A stretch of DNA of 14,487 nucleotides from Candidatus Mediterraneibacter gallistercoris (GTDB lineage Bacteria; Bacillota_A; Clostridia; Lachnospirales; Lachnospiraceae), in contig DWWI01000156.1 of assembly GCA_019119745.1 (NCBI GenBank), positions 1 to 14,487 on the forward strand, given 5' to 3'. The position numbers and the translations under genes are program-made. The notes beneath the pieces are model-generated. The model searched no databases. It was not told the DNA's origin and saw nothing but the letters and a program-made list of their open reading frames with translations. This document shows positions 6,180-12,384 of this stretch, piece after piece. Positions within the stretch are counted from its first letter, which is position 1. Each line of letters starts with the position of its first letter.

Positions 6180-6811
6180 CCGTCTTTCATAAATACGACT
6201 TTCTTATTTAGGCTGACAGCCTCCTGATAGTCATTTGTCACATAGAGGACAGTAATGTGAAGCTCTTCATTGATCTTGAGTATGTCGCCGAGCATTTCCA
6301 TACGCCGGGCATCGTTCTGCCGCGCAAAGTCTTCATCTACAAGAAGCACTTTAGGCTGGCAGACAACAGCACGTCCCAGTGCAACCCGCTGCTTGTCCGT
6401 GTCAGAAAGAGATTTGATCTTTTTGTCAAGAACGTTCGTGAGTCCGAAAAAATCGGCTGCTGATTTTACACGACTGTCAATCACTGTTCTGGGAAGATCT
6501 CTAAGCCTCAGACCGAGAGCCATATTGTCATAGGCGTTAAAATGGCGGTACAAGGTGTAGTTCTGAAATGCCATTGCAAGACGCCGGTCGCGGGGCAGGA
6601 TATCATTGAGCAGATCTTTACCGAGCCAGATTTCGCCGGAAGTGATATCCTCCAGACCTCCGATCATACGCAGGATCGTAGATTTTCCGCAGCCGCTCGG
6701 TCCGTGAAAGATAACAAATTCACCGTCTTCTATATGAAGGCTGACGTCATTTACGGAGACGAATCCGTTTGGGTATGTTTTAGTCAAGTGCTCTAATGTC
6801 ACGCTTGCCAT
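6158..6811 (-). CDS. Short, motif-degenerate ABC ATPase (MsmK/UgpC/MalK-like NBD without TOBE domain)
   Basis: This 217-aa protein aligns by eye with the nucleotide-binding domain of CUT1 sugar-importer ATPases (MsmK, UgpC, MalK). Retained features are Walker A GPSGCGKST (37-45), Q-loop Q83 in AFQNYTLY and Walker B VLLVDE with E160. Altered features are the signature LSGGQ, which is LSDTD (135-139) although the flanking QRVALGRA is intact; the D-loop, ARQND (163-167) instead of SNLDA; and the switch histidine, which is N193 in YVTND. It ends straight after MKDGKI, where the TOBE regulatory domain of about 140 aa would begin. The frame is fully open, so this is not a recent pseudogene. No permease or solute-binding gene is nearby. 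GGAGG lies 7 nt before the ATG and a good promoter overlaps the end of spmB. It probably binds ATP but is unlikely to hydrolyse it as a normal dimer. A regulatory or orphan role is inference. Confidence 0.8.
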   Translation of the reverse strand: MASVTLEHLTKTYPNGFVSVNDVSLHIEDGEFVIFHGPSGCGKSTILRMIGGLEDITSGEIWLGKDLLNDILPRDRRLAMAFQNYTLYRHFNAYDNMALGLRLRDLPRTVIDSRVKSAADFFGLTNVLDKKIKSLSDTDKQRVALGRAVVCQPKVLLVDEDFARQNDARRMEMLGDILKINEELHITVLYVTNDYQEAVSLNKKVVFMKDGKITDIR

Positions 6812-6835
6812 AAGGAAACCTCCATATCTTTTATA

Positions 6836-6851
6836 ACGCAGAAAACTGCGT
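6836..6851 (-). promoter_or_regulatory. Leader hairpin of the ABC ATPase gene
   Basis: ACGCAG and CTGCGT form a 6-bp stem around a 4-nt loop, TTTT on the transcribed reverse strand, 13 nt upstream of the GGAGG site. It lies inside the predicted leader (start near 6866). It has no T tract after it. It may affect mRNA stability or ribosome access; function unknown. Confidence 0.3.
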
Positions 6852-6872
6852 ATTCTGTTATTCTGTACAGAT

Positions 6873-6901
6873 ATTTTAGCACAAAGGGAAAGCTCCTACA
6901 A
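6873..6901 (-). promoter_or_regulatory. Sigma-A promoter of the ABC ATPase gene
   Basis: On the reverse strand, TTGTAG (6901-6896), a 17-nt spacer and TAAAAT (6878-6873) are preceded by TGC, an extended -10. The start is predicted near 6866. The -35 box contains the TAG stop codon of spmB, so the promoter overlaps the end of that gene. A perfect 8-bp palindrome CTGTACAG (6863-6870) straddles the predicted start and could be an operator. Two tandem ACAGAATA units (reverse strand) overlap its downstream side. Confidence 0.55.
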
Positions 6902-7435
6902 TCCCAAAGGAAGAAGAAGATCTGCAAGGAACACACTTGCCGCGAGTCCGGCGAATGTAGCGAGCAGCGCTCCGGCTAATGTATAACGGGAATGTTTGAC
7001 TCCGGCAGTCATGAAATAGACGCTCATCGTGTAAAAGATTGTCTCAGTACAGCACAGTGAGATTGAAGCAATCAGTCCGATACGGGAGTCTGTTCCGAAT
7101 TCTTTAAAAATATCCAGCAAAAGGCCGGTTGCGGCGGAGGATGAGAACATTTTTACCACAGTCAGGGGCACAAGTTCTCCGGGAAATCCGATCAGTCCGG
7201 AAAACTGTCCGATTGCATCAGCTATAAAGTCAAGAAATCCTGATGCGCGCAGAATTCCTACTGCGGCCATAAGACCGATCAGTGTGGGCATAAGACGGAT
7301 CACTGTGAGAAAACCGCTTTTCGCTCCCTTGATAAAAGATTCGTATACATTGACTCCGTTCATCACTCCATAGACAACGATGCTCAGGACAATAAAAGGA
7401 ACAAGATAGTCAGAGATATACATTAAAATATTCAT
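6896..7435 (-). CDS. spmB: Spore maturation protein B
   Basis: This is a 179-aa membrane protein of the nucleoside-recognition/Gate family, matching SpmB in length (about 178 aa) and layout. SpmA and SpmB are needed for proper dehydration of the spore core in Bacillus and Clostridium. Visible are a start helix (about 11-26), the conserved YESFIKGAKSGF (31-42) followed by IRLMPTLIGLMAAVGILRASG (46-66), a conserved SSSAATG loop (98-104), TETIFYTMSVYF (130-141) and a C-terminal helix (155-176). ATG choice is supported by GGAGG 5 nt upstream. It is transcribed away from spmA, whereas the two are normally adjacent on the same strand. A sigma-E-like promoter lies upstream at 7468-7495. Confidence 0.88.
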   Translation of the reverse strand: MNILMYISDYLVPFIVLSIVVYGVMNGVNVYESFIKGAKSGFLTVIRLMPTLIGLMAAVGILRASGFLDFIADAIGQFSGLIGFPGELVPLTVVKMFSSSAATGLLLDIFKEFGTDSRIGLIASISLCCTETIFYTMSVYFMTAGVKHSRYTLAGALLATFAGLAASVFLADLLLPLGL

Positions 7436-7467
7436 AGATGCCTCCGTGGCAGAAAGTGTACTCTTTA

Positions 7468-7495
7468 ACTATATGCACCATTGCTGTGGAATATC
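7468..7495 (-). promoter_or_regulatory. Sigma-E-like promoter for spmB
   Basis: Reading leftward, GATATT (7495-7490) resembles the sigma-E -35 core ATATT. A 14-nt spacer leads to CATATAGT (7475-7468), close to the -10 consensus CATACAnT. Its -35 overlaps the -35 of the forward promoter for the DUF885-spmA pair. Sigma-E control of spmAB is established in B. subtilis; its use here is inferred from sequence. Confidence 0.4.
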
Positions 7496-7517
7496 GCCGG
7501 ATAATAAATCATAAGAT
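7489..7517 (+). promoter_or_regulatory. Sigma-E-like promoter for the DUF885-spmA operon
   Basis: GAATATC (7489-7495) as -35, a 14-nt spacer and CATAAGAT (7510-7517) as -10 resemble the mother-cell sigma-E pattern. The start would lie near 7524, about 22 nt before the ATG. AGAGG (7537-7541) is the ribosome binding site. No good sigma-A promoter is seen in this gap. Confidence 0.4.
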
Positions 7518-7546
7518 GCAGTAAAGAGTGTTCTGCAGAGGTTCAT

Positions 7547-9322
7547 ATGCTGCATATTGTGAATTCTTACATAAAATCCATTTTTAAATATCAAAAGAAA
7601 TATATAAATTTCCTGACGCTGGCAGCAGGCTTAACAGGAATGCTGTTATTGTCTGCGTGCGGAGCCCGGAAACCCGAAGACCAGAACCAAAAGTTTGAGG
7701 AATATACGAAAGAACTGTTTTGCAGCGAGGTGGCGTCCAACACGATAAATCTGCACTATACGCTTAAGAATCCGGAGGACTATGGCATTACCGGCAGTGA
7801 GGTTTCACTGGGCAGTTTTGAGAGCGACACAGATATGATAAAGGCCTCTGCGGAAAATATGTGGCAGTCGCTTCAGAAATTTTCCTATGACGGACTGGAT
7901 CTGCAGAACAGGATTACATTTGATATCCTAGGGTATCAGATAAAAACGATAGAACGAAATGTGGATTATATATTGTATGAGGAACCGCTGGGACTTGTAA
8001 GCGGCGTGCAGACACAGTTACCTGTTGTTCTGTCAGAATACAGATTCTATGACCGGCAGGATGTGGAGACATATCTTGAACTTCTGGAGATGACAGAAGA
8101 TTATTTTGACAGCCTCATAAAATTCGAGAGAGAGAAGGCGGAGAAAGGTCTTTTTATGGCAGATTATGCACTGGATACTGTTCTCGATCAGTGCAGGGCG
8201 TTTCTGGATATGGGAGATGGCAATTATCTGTACTCGACTTTTGCAGATCGTGTTAAAGATGTAAAAGAGTTGACAAAAGAAGAAATAAGTGACTATATTC
8301 AGGACAATGCACTCGCTGTAAGTGATTATATATTTCCGGCATATGAAAAACTGATTTCTGCTCTGGAGGAACTGCGGGGAACCGGGGAGAACGAAAAAGG
8401 ACTTGTATATCTGCCGGATGGGGCGGATTACTATGAACTGGTTGTCCGGCAATCAACAGGGTCTGACAGGTCGGTGGAAGAAATGGAAGATCTTACACGG
8501 CGGCAGATGACAGATGATCTTGAAGCGATGGAACAGGTGCTTGGAATTACCACTGAAGAAGCGCAGGAGGCAGCAGCGGCCATGACACAGGACTCAGCTG
8601 AACTGATATTGTCAAAACTGCAGGACGGAATCAAGGAGGCATTTCCGGAGGCACCTGATACAGCACTGGAGATCAAATACGTGCCGGAGGAAATGGAAGA
8701 ACATCTGAGCCCGGCATTTTATATGATTCCGGCAATTGATAATACGGAAGAAAATGTAATCTATATCAATCGCGCGCATATGAACGATGATCTGACTCTG
8801 TTTACGACACTGGCCCATGAGGGATATCCGGGGCATCTGTATCAGACTGTCTATTACGAGAACACAGATCCGGATCCGATCCGCAGTGTGATGGATTTTG
8901 GGGGCTATGTAGAGGGATGGGCTACTTATGCAGAGATGGGGAGCTATTATCTGACCCCTCTGTCTAAAGAGCAGGCTGTCCTGCTTCAGAAAAACAGTTC
9001 TATCATACTGGGGCTTTATGCTCTGGCGGACATGGGAATCCACTATGAGGGGTGGAGCCGGATGGATACAGTTGCATTTTTCAGTAATTACGGCATCACG
9101 GATGCAGAGACGATTGAACGTATCTATGAGCTTATCATCGGATCGCCGGGAAATTATCTGAAATATTATATCGGATATGTGGAATTCCTGGAGCTTAAGA
9201 AGGACTGGGCAGAGGAAAAAGGCACGGGATTTTCACAAAAAGAGTTCCATGAGGCTGTACTCGAAGTCGGGCCGGCGCCGTTTGATATTGTGGAAAAGTA
9301 TATGTGGGAGATGGAAAATTAG
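7547..9322 (+). CDS. DUF885-family lipoprotein metallopeptidase
   Basis: This 591-aa exported protein begins with a lipoprotein signal: a rather long polar N-region (1-20), a hydrophobic core (21-35) and lipobox LLSAC with C38 as the predicted lipidated cysteine. It should be anchored on the outer face of the membrane. The rest matches the DUF885 family of zinc peptidases. The metal site HEGYPGH (424-430) follows the H-E-x-x-P-G-H pattern of that family, and YVEGWATYAE (454-463) supplies the downstream glutamate. AGAGG lies 5 nt before the ATG. The stop is 1 nt before the spmA start, so the two form an operon. Substrate is unknown. Its place in a sporulation locus suggests a role in the forespore or mother-cell envelope, but this is inference. 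Confidence 0.85.
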   Translation: MLHIVNSYIKSIFKYQKKYINFLTLAAGLTGMLLLSACGARKPEDQNQKFEEYTKELFCSEVASNTINLHYTLKNPEDYGITGSEVSLGSFESDTDMIKASAENMWQSLQKFSYDGLDLQNRITFDILGYQIKTIERNVDYILYEEPLGLVSGVQTQLPVVLSEYRFYDRQDVETYLELLEMTEDYFDSLIKFEREKAEKGLFMADYALDTVLDQCRAFLDMGDGNYLYSTFADRVKDVKELTKEEISDYIQDNALAVSDYIFPAYEKLISALEELRGTGENEKGLVYLPDGADYYELVVRQSTGSDRSVEEMEDLTRRQMTDDLEAMEQVLGITTEEAQEAAAAMTQDSAELILSKLQDGIKEAFPEAPDTALEIKYVPEEMEEHLSPAFYMIPAIDNTEENVIYINRAHMNDDLTLFTTLAHEGYPGHLYQTVYYENTDPDPIRSVMDFGGYVEGWATYAEMGSYYLTPLSKEQAVLLQKNSSIILGLYALADMGIHYEGWSRMDTVAFFSNYGITDAETIERIYELIIGSPGNYLKYYIGYVEFLELKKDWAEEKGTGFSQKEFHEAVLEVGPAPFDIVEKYMWEMEN

Positions 9323-9323
9323 T

Positions 9324-9965
9324 ATGCTGAACTATCTGTGGGCGGGAATGATTCTTGCCGGAATTATTTTCGGTGCGTTTAACGGGAAAATGCAGGATAT
9401 TACAAACGCGGCTCTGGAATCGTCGCAAGAGGCCGTGACTCTGTGTATTACAATGATTGGCGTGATGGCATTCTGGACCGGTATCATGGAGATTGCTTCA
9501 CGGGCCGGCATCATACAGATGGCAGCACGGAGAATGAGGCCGTTGATCCGGTTTCTCTTTCCGAATCTGCCTGAGAAGCATAAAGCGGTGGAGCATATCT
9601 GTACCAATTTTATTGCAAATTTTCTCGGACTCGGCTGGGCGGCTACTCCGGCCGGGCTAAAAGCTATGGAAGAACTCGGTAAACTGGAAGAAGAGAGAAG
9701 AAACAAAAAGATTTACGGGTTGGCGAGAAAAAGAGGAATTGCAGGAAATGAAATGTGTACTTTTCTGATCATTAATATCTCATCACTGCAGCTGATTCCT
9801 GTTAATGTGATCGCATACCGGAGTCAGTATGGCAGTGTAAATCCGGCCGGGATCGTAGGAGCGGGAATTGTGGCAACGGCAGTGAGCACCGGAGTGGCTG
9901 TAATATTTTGTAGACTGATGGACAGAAGACAAAAAAACTTCCATAATGAAAAAAATTTTTTGTAG
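9324..9965 (+). CDS. spmA: Spore maturation protein A
   Basis: This is a 213-aa Gate-family membrane protein matching SpmA, which acts with SpmB in spore core dehydration. The N-terminal helix (1-19), the segment 37-57, the diagnostic NFIANFLGLGWAATPAGLKAM (95-115), CTFLIINISSLQLIPV (145-160) and a C-terminal helix (175-197) are all visible. The ATG at 9324 starts 1 nt after the DUF885 stop. The frame stays open upstream to 9177, but that part is basic, non-hydrophobic and lies inside the peptidase gene, so it is not used. GGGAG at 9306-9310 and ATGGA nearer the start give a modest ribosome binding site, consistent with translational coupling. The linker 118-142 is unusually charged. The C-terminal tail is short and basic. 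Confidence 0.9.
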   Translation: MLNYLWAGMILAGIIFGAFNGKMQDITNAALESSQEAVTLCITMIGVMAFWTGIMEIASRAGIIQMAARRMRPLIRFLFPNLPEKHKAVEHICTNFIANFLGLGWAATPAGLKAMEELGKLEEERRNKKIYGLARKRGIAGNEMCTFLIINISSLQLIPVNVIAYRSQYGSVNPAGIVGAGIVATAVSTGVAVIFCRLMDRRQKNFHNEKNFL

Positions 9966-9983
9966 CCGGCATGTATTTCTCAA

Positions 9984-9992
9984 TGATACAAT
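9984..9992 (+). promoter_or_regulatory. Extended -10 promoter of the aldo/keto reductase gene
   Basis: TG-A-TACAAT at 9984-9992 matches the extended -10 pattern with one change in the hexamer. No -35 box is visible at the usual spacing. It lies in the 59-bp gap after spmA, about 33 nt before the reductase ATG. Confidence 0.35.
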
Positions 9993-10024
9993 AGCATAAA
10001 TGGAAGAAAGGAATAAGAACAAAA

Positions 10025-10996
10025 ATGATGAAAACTAAGATAATGATTCCAAATACTGATATAGAGATCCATCCGCTTGGTCTGGGTACGGCAAATGCGG
10101 GTCTTGCATGGGATGGAAAGAACGCAGACAGAATATTTGATGCGTTTCTGGATATGGGCGGCAGCCTGATCGATACAGCTCATGTATATTCTGACTGGGT
10201 GAAACCGGAACGCGCGAGAAGTGAGCGTGTTATAGGGGACTGGCTGGAACGCAGCGGTAAACGAAACTATATTGTACTTTCAACCAAAGGCGGGCATCCG
10301 GATATGACAGTTCCGAATCCTGATACACATATCAGCAGAATGAGAAAAGAGGATATGGAATCAGATCTGGATTCATCCTTAAAACAGCTTCGGACAGACT
10401 ATATCGATATCTATTTTTATCACAGAGACGATGAGAGACAGTCGGTAGAGGAGCTGATTGAAGTAATGGAGGAGTTCCGCCGGAAAGGAAAGATCCGCTA
10501 TTACGGATGTTCGAATTGGACAACTCCCAGAATGAAGGCGGCCGACCGGTATTGTTCGGAGAAAGGATACAGAGGTTTTGCTGCTAATCAGGCGCTTCTG
10601 AATCTGGGATATAAATATATGAATCCTCTTGAGGACGATACGCTTGTGTATGCAGATGAGGAGATGCAGCAGTACCACCGGGAGCATACCGGGAATCTTC
10701 TCATGCCGTATATGGGGGTGTGCGGAGGGTTCTTCCATAAGTATATCGGGCAAGGTCCGGATGCAGTCAAGAGGAGTCCATATTATACAGAAGGAAACCT
10801 GAAAGTGGCAGAAAGAGTAAAAGAGCTTTGTGATAAATATCATGCGACGGTATCGCAGGTAGTGCTTGGCTTCTTCGGACAGCAGGACTTTGACTGCGCA
10901 CCACTGTATGGACCCCAAAATGCAGATCAGATAGAAGAGGCCATGAAAGCATTTGAGATTCCGTTTGAGAAAGAAGATTATATGTTTGACGTTTAA
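10025..10996 (+). CDS. Aldo/keto reductase
   Basis: This is an NAD(P)H-dependent oxidoreductase with the (beta/alpha)8 fold, reducing aldehydes or ketones in the cytoplasm. The catalytic tetrad is complete: D50 in LIDTAHVY, Y55, K88 in LSTKGG and H133 in YFYHRDD. GCSNW (161-165) and Q189 line the cofactor face, and PLYGPQNADQIEEA (293-306) is the C-terminal cofactor-binding segment. The length of 323 aa is typical. AAAGGAA sits 12 nt before the first ATG; a second ATG follows immediately at 10028. It has its own likely promoter and no clear terminator before the tRNA-Glu promoter. The substrate cannot be deduced; sugar-derived aldehydes are common in this family. Confidence 0.92.
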   Translation: MMKTKIMIPNTDIEIHPLGLGTANAGLAWDGKNADRIFDAFLDMGGSLIDTAHVYSDWVKPERARSERVIGDWLERSGKRNYIVLSTKGGHPDMTVPNPDTHISRMRKEDMESDLDSSLKQLRTDYIDIYFYHRDDERQSVEELIEVMEEFRRKGKIRYYGCSNWTTPRMKAADRYCSEKGYRGFAANQALLNLGYKYMNPLEDDTLVYADEEMQQYHREHTGNLLMPYMGVCGGFFHKYIGQGPDAVKRSPYYTEGNLKVAERVKELCDKYHATVSQVVLGFFGQQDFDCAPLYGPQNADQIEEAMKAFEIPFEKEDYMFDV

Positions 10997-11008
10997 TAAA
11001 AAAAGTGC

Positions 11009-11037
11009 TTGCAATTCTGATTTGGCTGTGGTAATAT
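11009..11037 (+). promoter_or_regulatory. Promoter of the tRNA-Glu/tRNA-Cys operon
   Basis: TTGCAA (11009-11014), a 17-bp spacer and TAATAT (11032-11037) form a good sigma-A promoter 36 bp before the tRNA-Glu gene. The start is predicted near 11044, just at the leader hairpin. Confidence 0.6.
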
Positions 11038-11042
11038 AAACA

Positions 11043-11068
11043 ACGGTCACTGTAGAGACGGTGACCGT
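11043..11068 (+). promoter_or_regulatory. Leader hairpin before tRNA-Glu
   Basis: ACGGTCAC (11043-11050) and GTGACCGT (11061-11068) form a perfect 8-bp stem with a 10-nt loop. It ends 5 nt before the tRNA acceptor and has no T tract, so it is not a terminator. It could guide 5' processing or protect the precursor's end. Confidence 0.45.
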
Positions 11069-11073
11069 ATAGT

Positions 11074-11145
11074 GGCCCCGTGGTCAAGCGGTTAAGACAT
11101 CGCCCTTTCACGGCGGTAACACGGGTTCGATTCCCGTCGGGGTCA
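11074..11145 (+). tRNA. tRNA-Glu (TTC)
   Basis: Acceptor GGCCCCG (11074-11080) pairs with CGGGGTC (11138-11144) with one G-T wobble. The anticodon loop CTTTCAC (11105-11111) gives anticodon TTC at 11107-11109. The T arm is ACGGG-TTCGATT-CCCGT, and the discriminator is A11145. CCA is not encoded. It is the first gene of a two-tRNA operon. Confidence 0.96.
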
Positions 11146-11189
11146 TTGCGCGTAAGCAGCTAACAACAGTTGCTGAGTGCTCATAATAA

Positions 11190-11261
11190 GGCGCAGTAGC
11201 CAAGTGGTAAGGCGTGGGTCTGCAACACCCTGATTCACCGGTTCAAATCCGGTCTGCGCCT
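11190..11261 (+). tRNA. tRNA-Cys (GCA)
   Basis: Acceptor GGCGCAG (11190-11196) pairs with CTGCGCC (11254-11260), discriminator T11261. The anticodon loop CTGCAAC (11220-11226) carries GCA at 11222-11224. The T arm is ACCGG-TTCAAAT-CCGGT. The outermost anticodon-stem pair is a T-T mismatch. CCA is not encoded. Confidence 0.95.
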
Positions 11262-11312
11262 CTCAGGAAAAAAGAAATATTATCTGATTTTATACAGTAT
11301 TCATGCAGAAAG

Positions 11313-11344
11313 CCCGAAAATTAATGTTTTCGGGTTATTTTTTT
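11313..11344 (+). terminator. Intrinsic terminator of the tRNA-Glu/Cys operon
   Basis: CCCGAAAA (11313-11320) and TTTTCGGG (11327-11334) form a perfect 8-bp stem around TTAATG, followed by TTA and seven T. It lies about 50 bp after tRNA-Cys. Confidence 0.88.
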
Positions 11345-11491
11345 GTTTCCTGAGGTTTGCAAAAATGAGATATCAGTTTCTTTACCGGAAATCTCTTTTT
11401 CTATTACTTTCTATATTTGCTTTAGGGGGAGTCTCCAGATTTGATGTAAAAGCATTTTGACGGGGATTTTTAATGTGTAAAAAAAGTTTGA

Positions 11492-11520
11492 TAGACAATG
11501 ATTATTCTGTTGTTTATTAT
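11492..11520 (+). promoter_or_regulatory. Promoter of the XRE regulator gene
   Basis: TAGACA (11492-11497), a 17-bp spacer and TATTAT (11515-11520) each match the sigma-A consensus at five of six positions. The start falls near 11527, giving a short leader with the AAGGGGGG ribosome binding site. Confidence 0.6.
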
Positions 11521-11545
11521 ATAGATAGAAAAGGGGGGCGGGGCA

Positions 11546-12199
11546 GTGGATATAGGAGGTAAGATCAAAAGCGCAAGAATAAGCGCAAATCTCACACAGG
11601 AACAAGTTGCTGACTTTCTGAATGTTAGCCGACAAACTATATCTAATTGGGAAAACGGAAAAACCTATCCTGATATTGTGAGCGTTGTTAAAATGAGTGA
11701 CTTATATGGTATTAGTCTTGACTACCTTCTGAAGGAGGGAAAGCCTATGTCAAACTATTTAAATTACCTGGAAGAAAGTACAAATGCCGTAAAAAGTAAG
11801 AACAAATTGTCTGCAGTAATTCTGATTGCTGTATACCTGGGAATATGGACAATTTCTCTCCTTTCATTTTGGTTATTTAATAGTGGTTCGGACGCTTTAG
11901 GATATAGCATTATGTATTTGTGGATATTGCTTCCGGTTACTATGTTCGTTGTTTCATTTATAATCGGTATAAACAATTATTGGGGACGGAAAAAGTGGTT
12001 TATTACGATTGGTCTTGGCATTATGTATATGCTTGCAGAGTATGGAACTTTCAGCGCAGCTAATATGATTTCATTTGGCAAAATCAATTTACCAGAATTT
12101 ATAATGATACCGATGGGGGCTGGAATTTCTTTACTCGGAATGGGGATGGGTACTGGTTTTAAATATTGGGTTCATTTTAGAGGCGATAACAATGGATAA
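11546..12199 (+). CDS. XRE-family regulator with a C-terminal four-helix membrane domain
   Basis: This is a 217-aa protein with an N-terminal HTH_3/XRE DNA-binding domain (about 5-62; LTQEQVADFLNVSRQTISNW at 16-35 spans the helix-turn-helix). A polar linker (63-87) leads to about four hydrophobic segments (88-111, 118-142, 151-168, 184-204). It should be a membrane-tethered transcription regulator that senses an envelope or small-molecule signal; the ligand and targets are unknown. The start is GTG, with AAGGGGGG 8 nt upstream. A GGAGG further in (11555-11559) has no start codon after it. The gene is AT-richer than the left operon and stands alone between a tRNA operon and debris, which hints at acquisition or loss of partners. 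The C-terminal family was not recognised. Confidence 0.82.
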   Translation: MDIGGKIKSARISANLTQEQVADFLNVSRQTISNWENGKTYPDIVSVVKMSDLYGISLDYLLKEGKPMSNYLNYLEESTNAVKSKNKLSAVILIAVYLGIWTISLLSFWLFNSGSDALGYSIMYLWILLPVTMFVVSFIIGINNYWGRKKWFITIGLGIMYMLAEYGTFSAANMISFGKINLPEFIMIPMGAGISLLGMGMGTGFKYWVHFRGDNNG

Positions 12200-12221
12200 A
12201 TATTCTAAAGGAGAGGAATAA
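12192..12221 (+). other. 9-codon micro-ORF and orphan Shine-Dalgarno after the XRE gene
   Basis: ATG at 12192 overlaps the XRE stop and reads nine codons (MDKYSKGEE) before TAA. AAAGGAGAGG (12207-12216) inside it is a strong ribosome binding site but no ATG, GTG or TTG follows within the usual distance. Together they look like the junction where a coupled downstream gene was lost. Chance occurrence cannot be excluded. Confidence 0.3.
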
Positions 12222-12253
12222 AAAAGACTGTCAGGAAATAAATAGTTTCAACC

Positions 12254-12291
12254 AGAGGCGGGTGGGACTTATATGAGTCGCACTCGCCTCT
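12254..12291. repeat. Long imperfect hairpin between XRE and EamA genes
   Basis: AGAGGCGGGTG (12254-12264) pairs with CACTCGCCTCT (12281-12291) over 11 bp with one G-T wobble. After a G-G mismatch, GACT/AGTC extend it around the loop TATATG. The T content after it is low (TATGTTGTG), so it is a poor terminator candidate. It could be a dispersed palindromic element or an RNA structure. Confidence 0.55.
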
Positions 12292-12384
12292 ATGTTGTGT
12301 AACAGAAAAATAACTATCAGCTGTGCAGAAGAAACGGAACAGAAATTTTAGAAGCAATAGGATATTGAAAATGTTTGTGAGTTT

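Noticed and set aside
9177..9323. Open frame extending spmA 49 codons upstream into the DUF885 gene
   Set aside because: The extension is highly basic, unlike the hydrophobic SpmA N-terminus. It lies inside a well-supported gene, and ATG 9324 fits both family length and operon spacing.
9949..9962. Symmetric A-run/T-run at the end of spmA as a terminator
   Set aside because: It has no GC in the stem and overlaps the coding end, so it is unlikely to form a stable terminator.
11190..11270. tRNA-Cys 3' end as an integration (att) site for the XRE segment
   Set aside because: No repeat of the tRNA 3' sequence was found downstream in the window, and no integrase gene is present.
11367..11400. Second terminator after the tRNA operon (GAGAT/ATCTC followed by five T)
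   Set aside because: The outer stem is only 5 bp and AT-rich, with a large bulge and long loop. The strong terminator at 11313-11344 already explains transcript ending.
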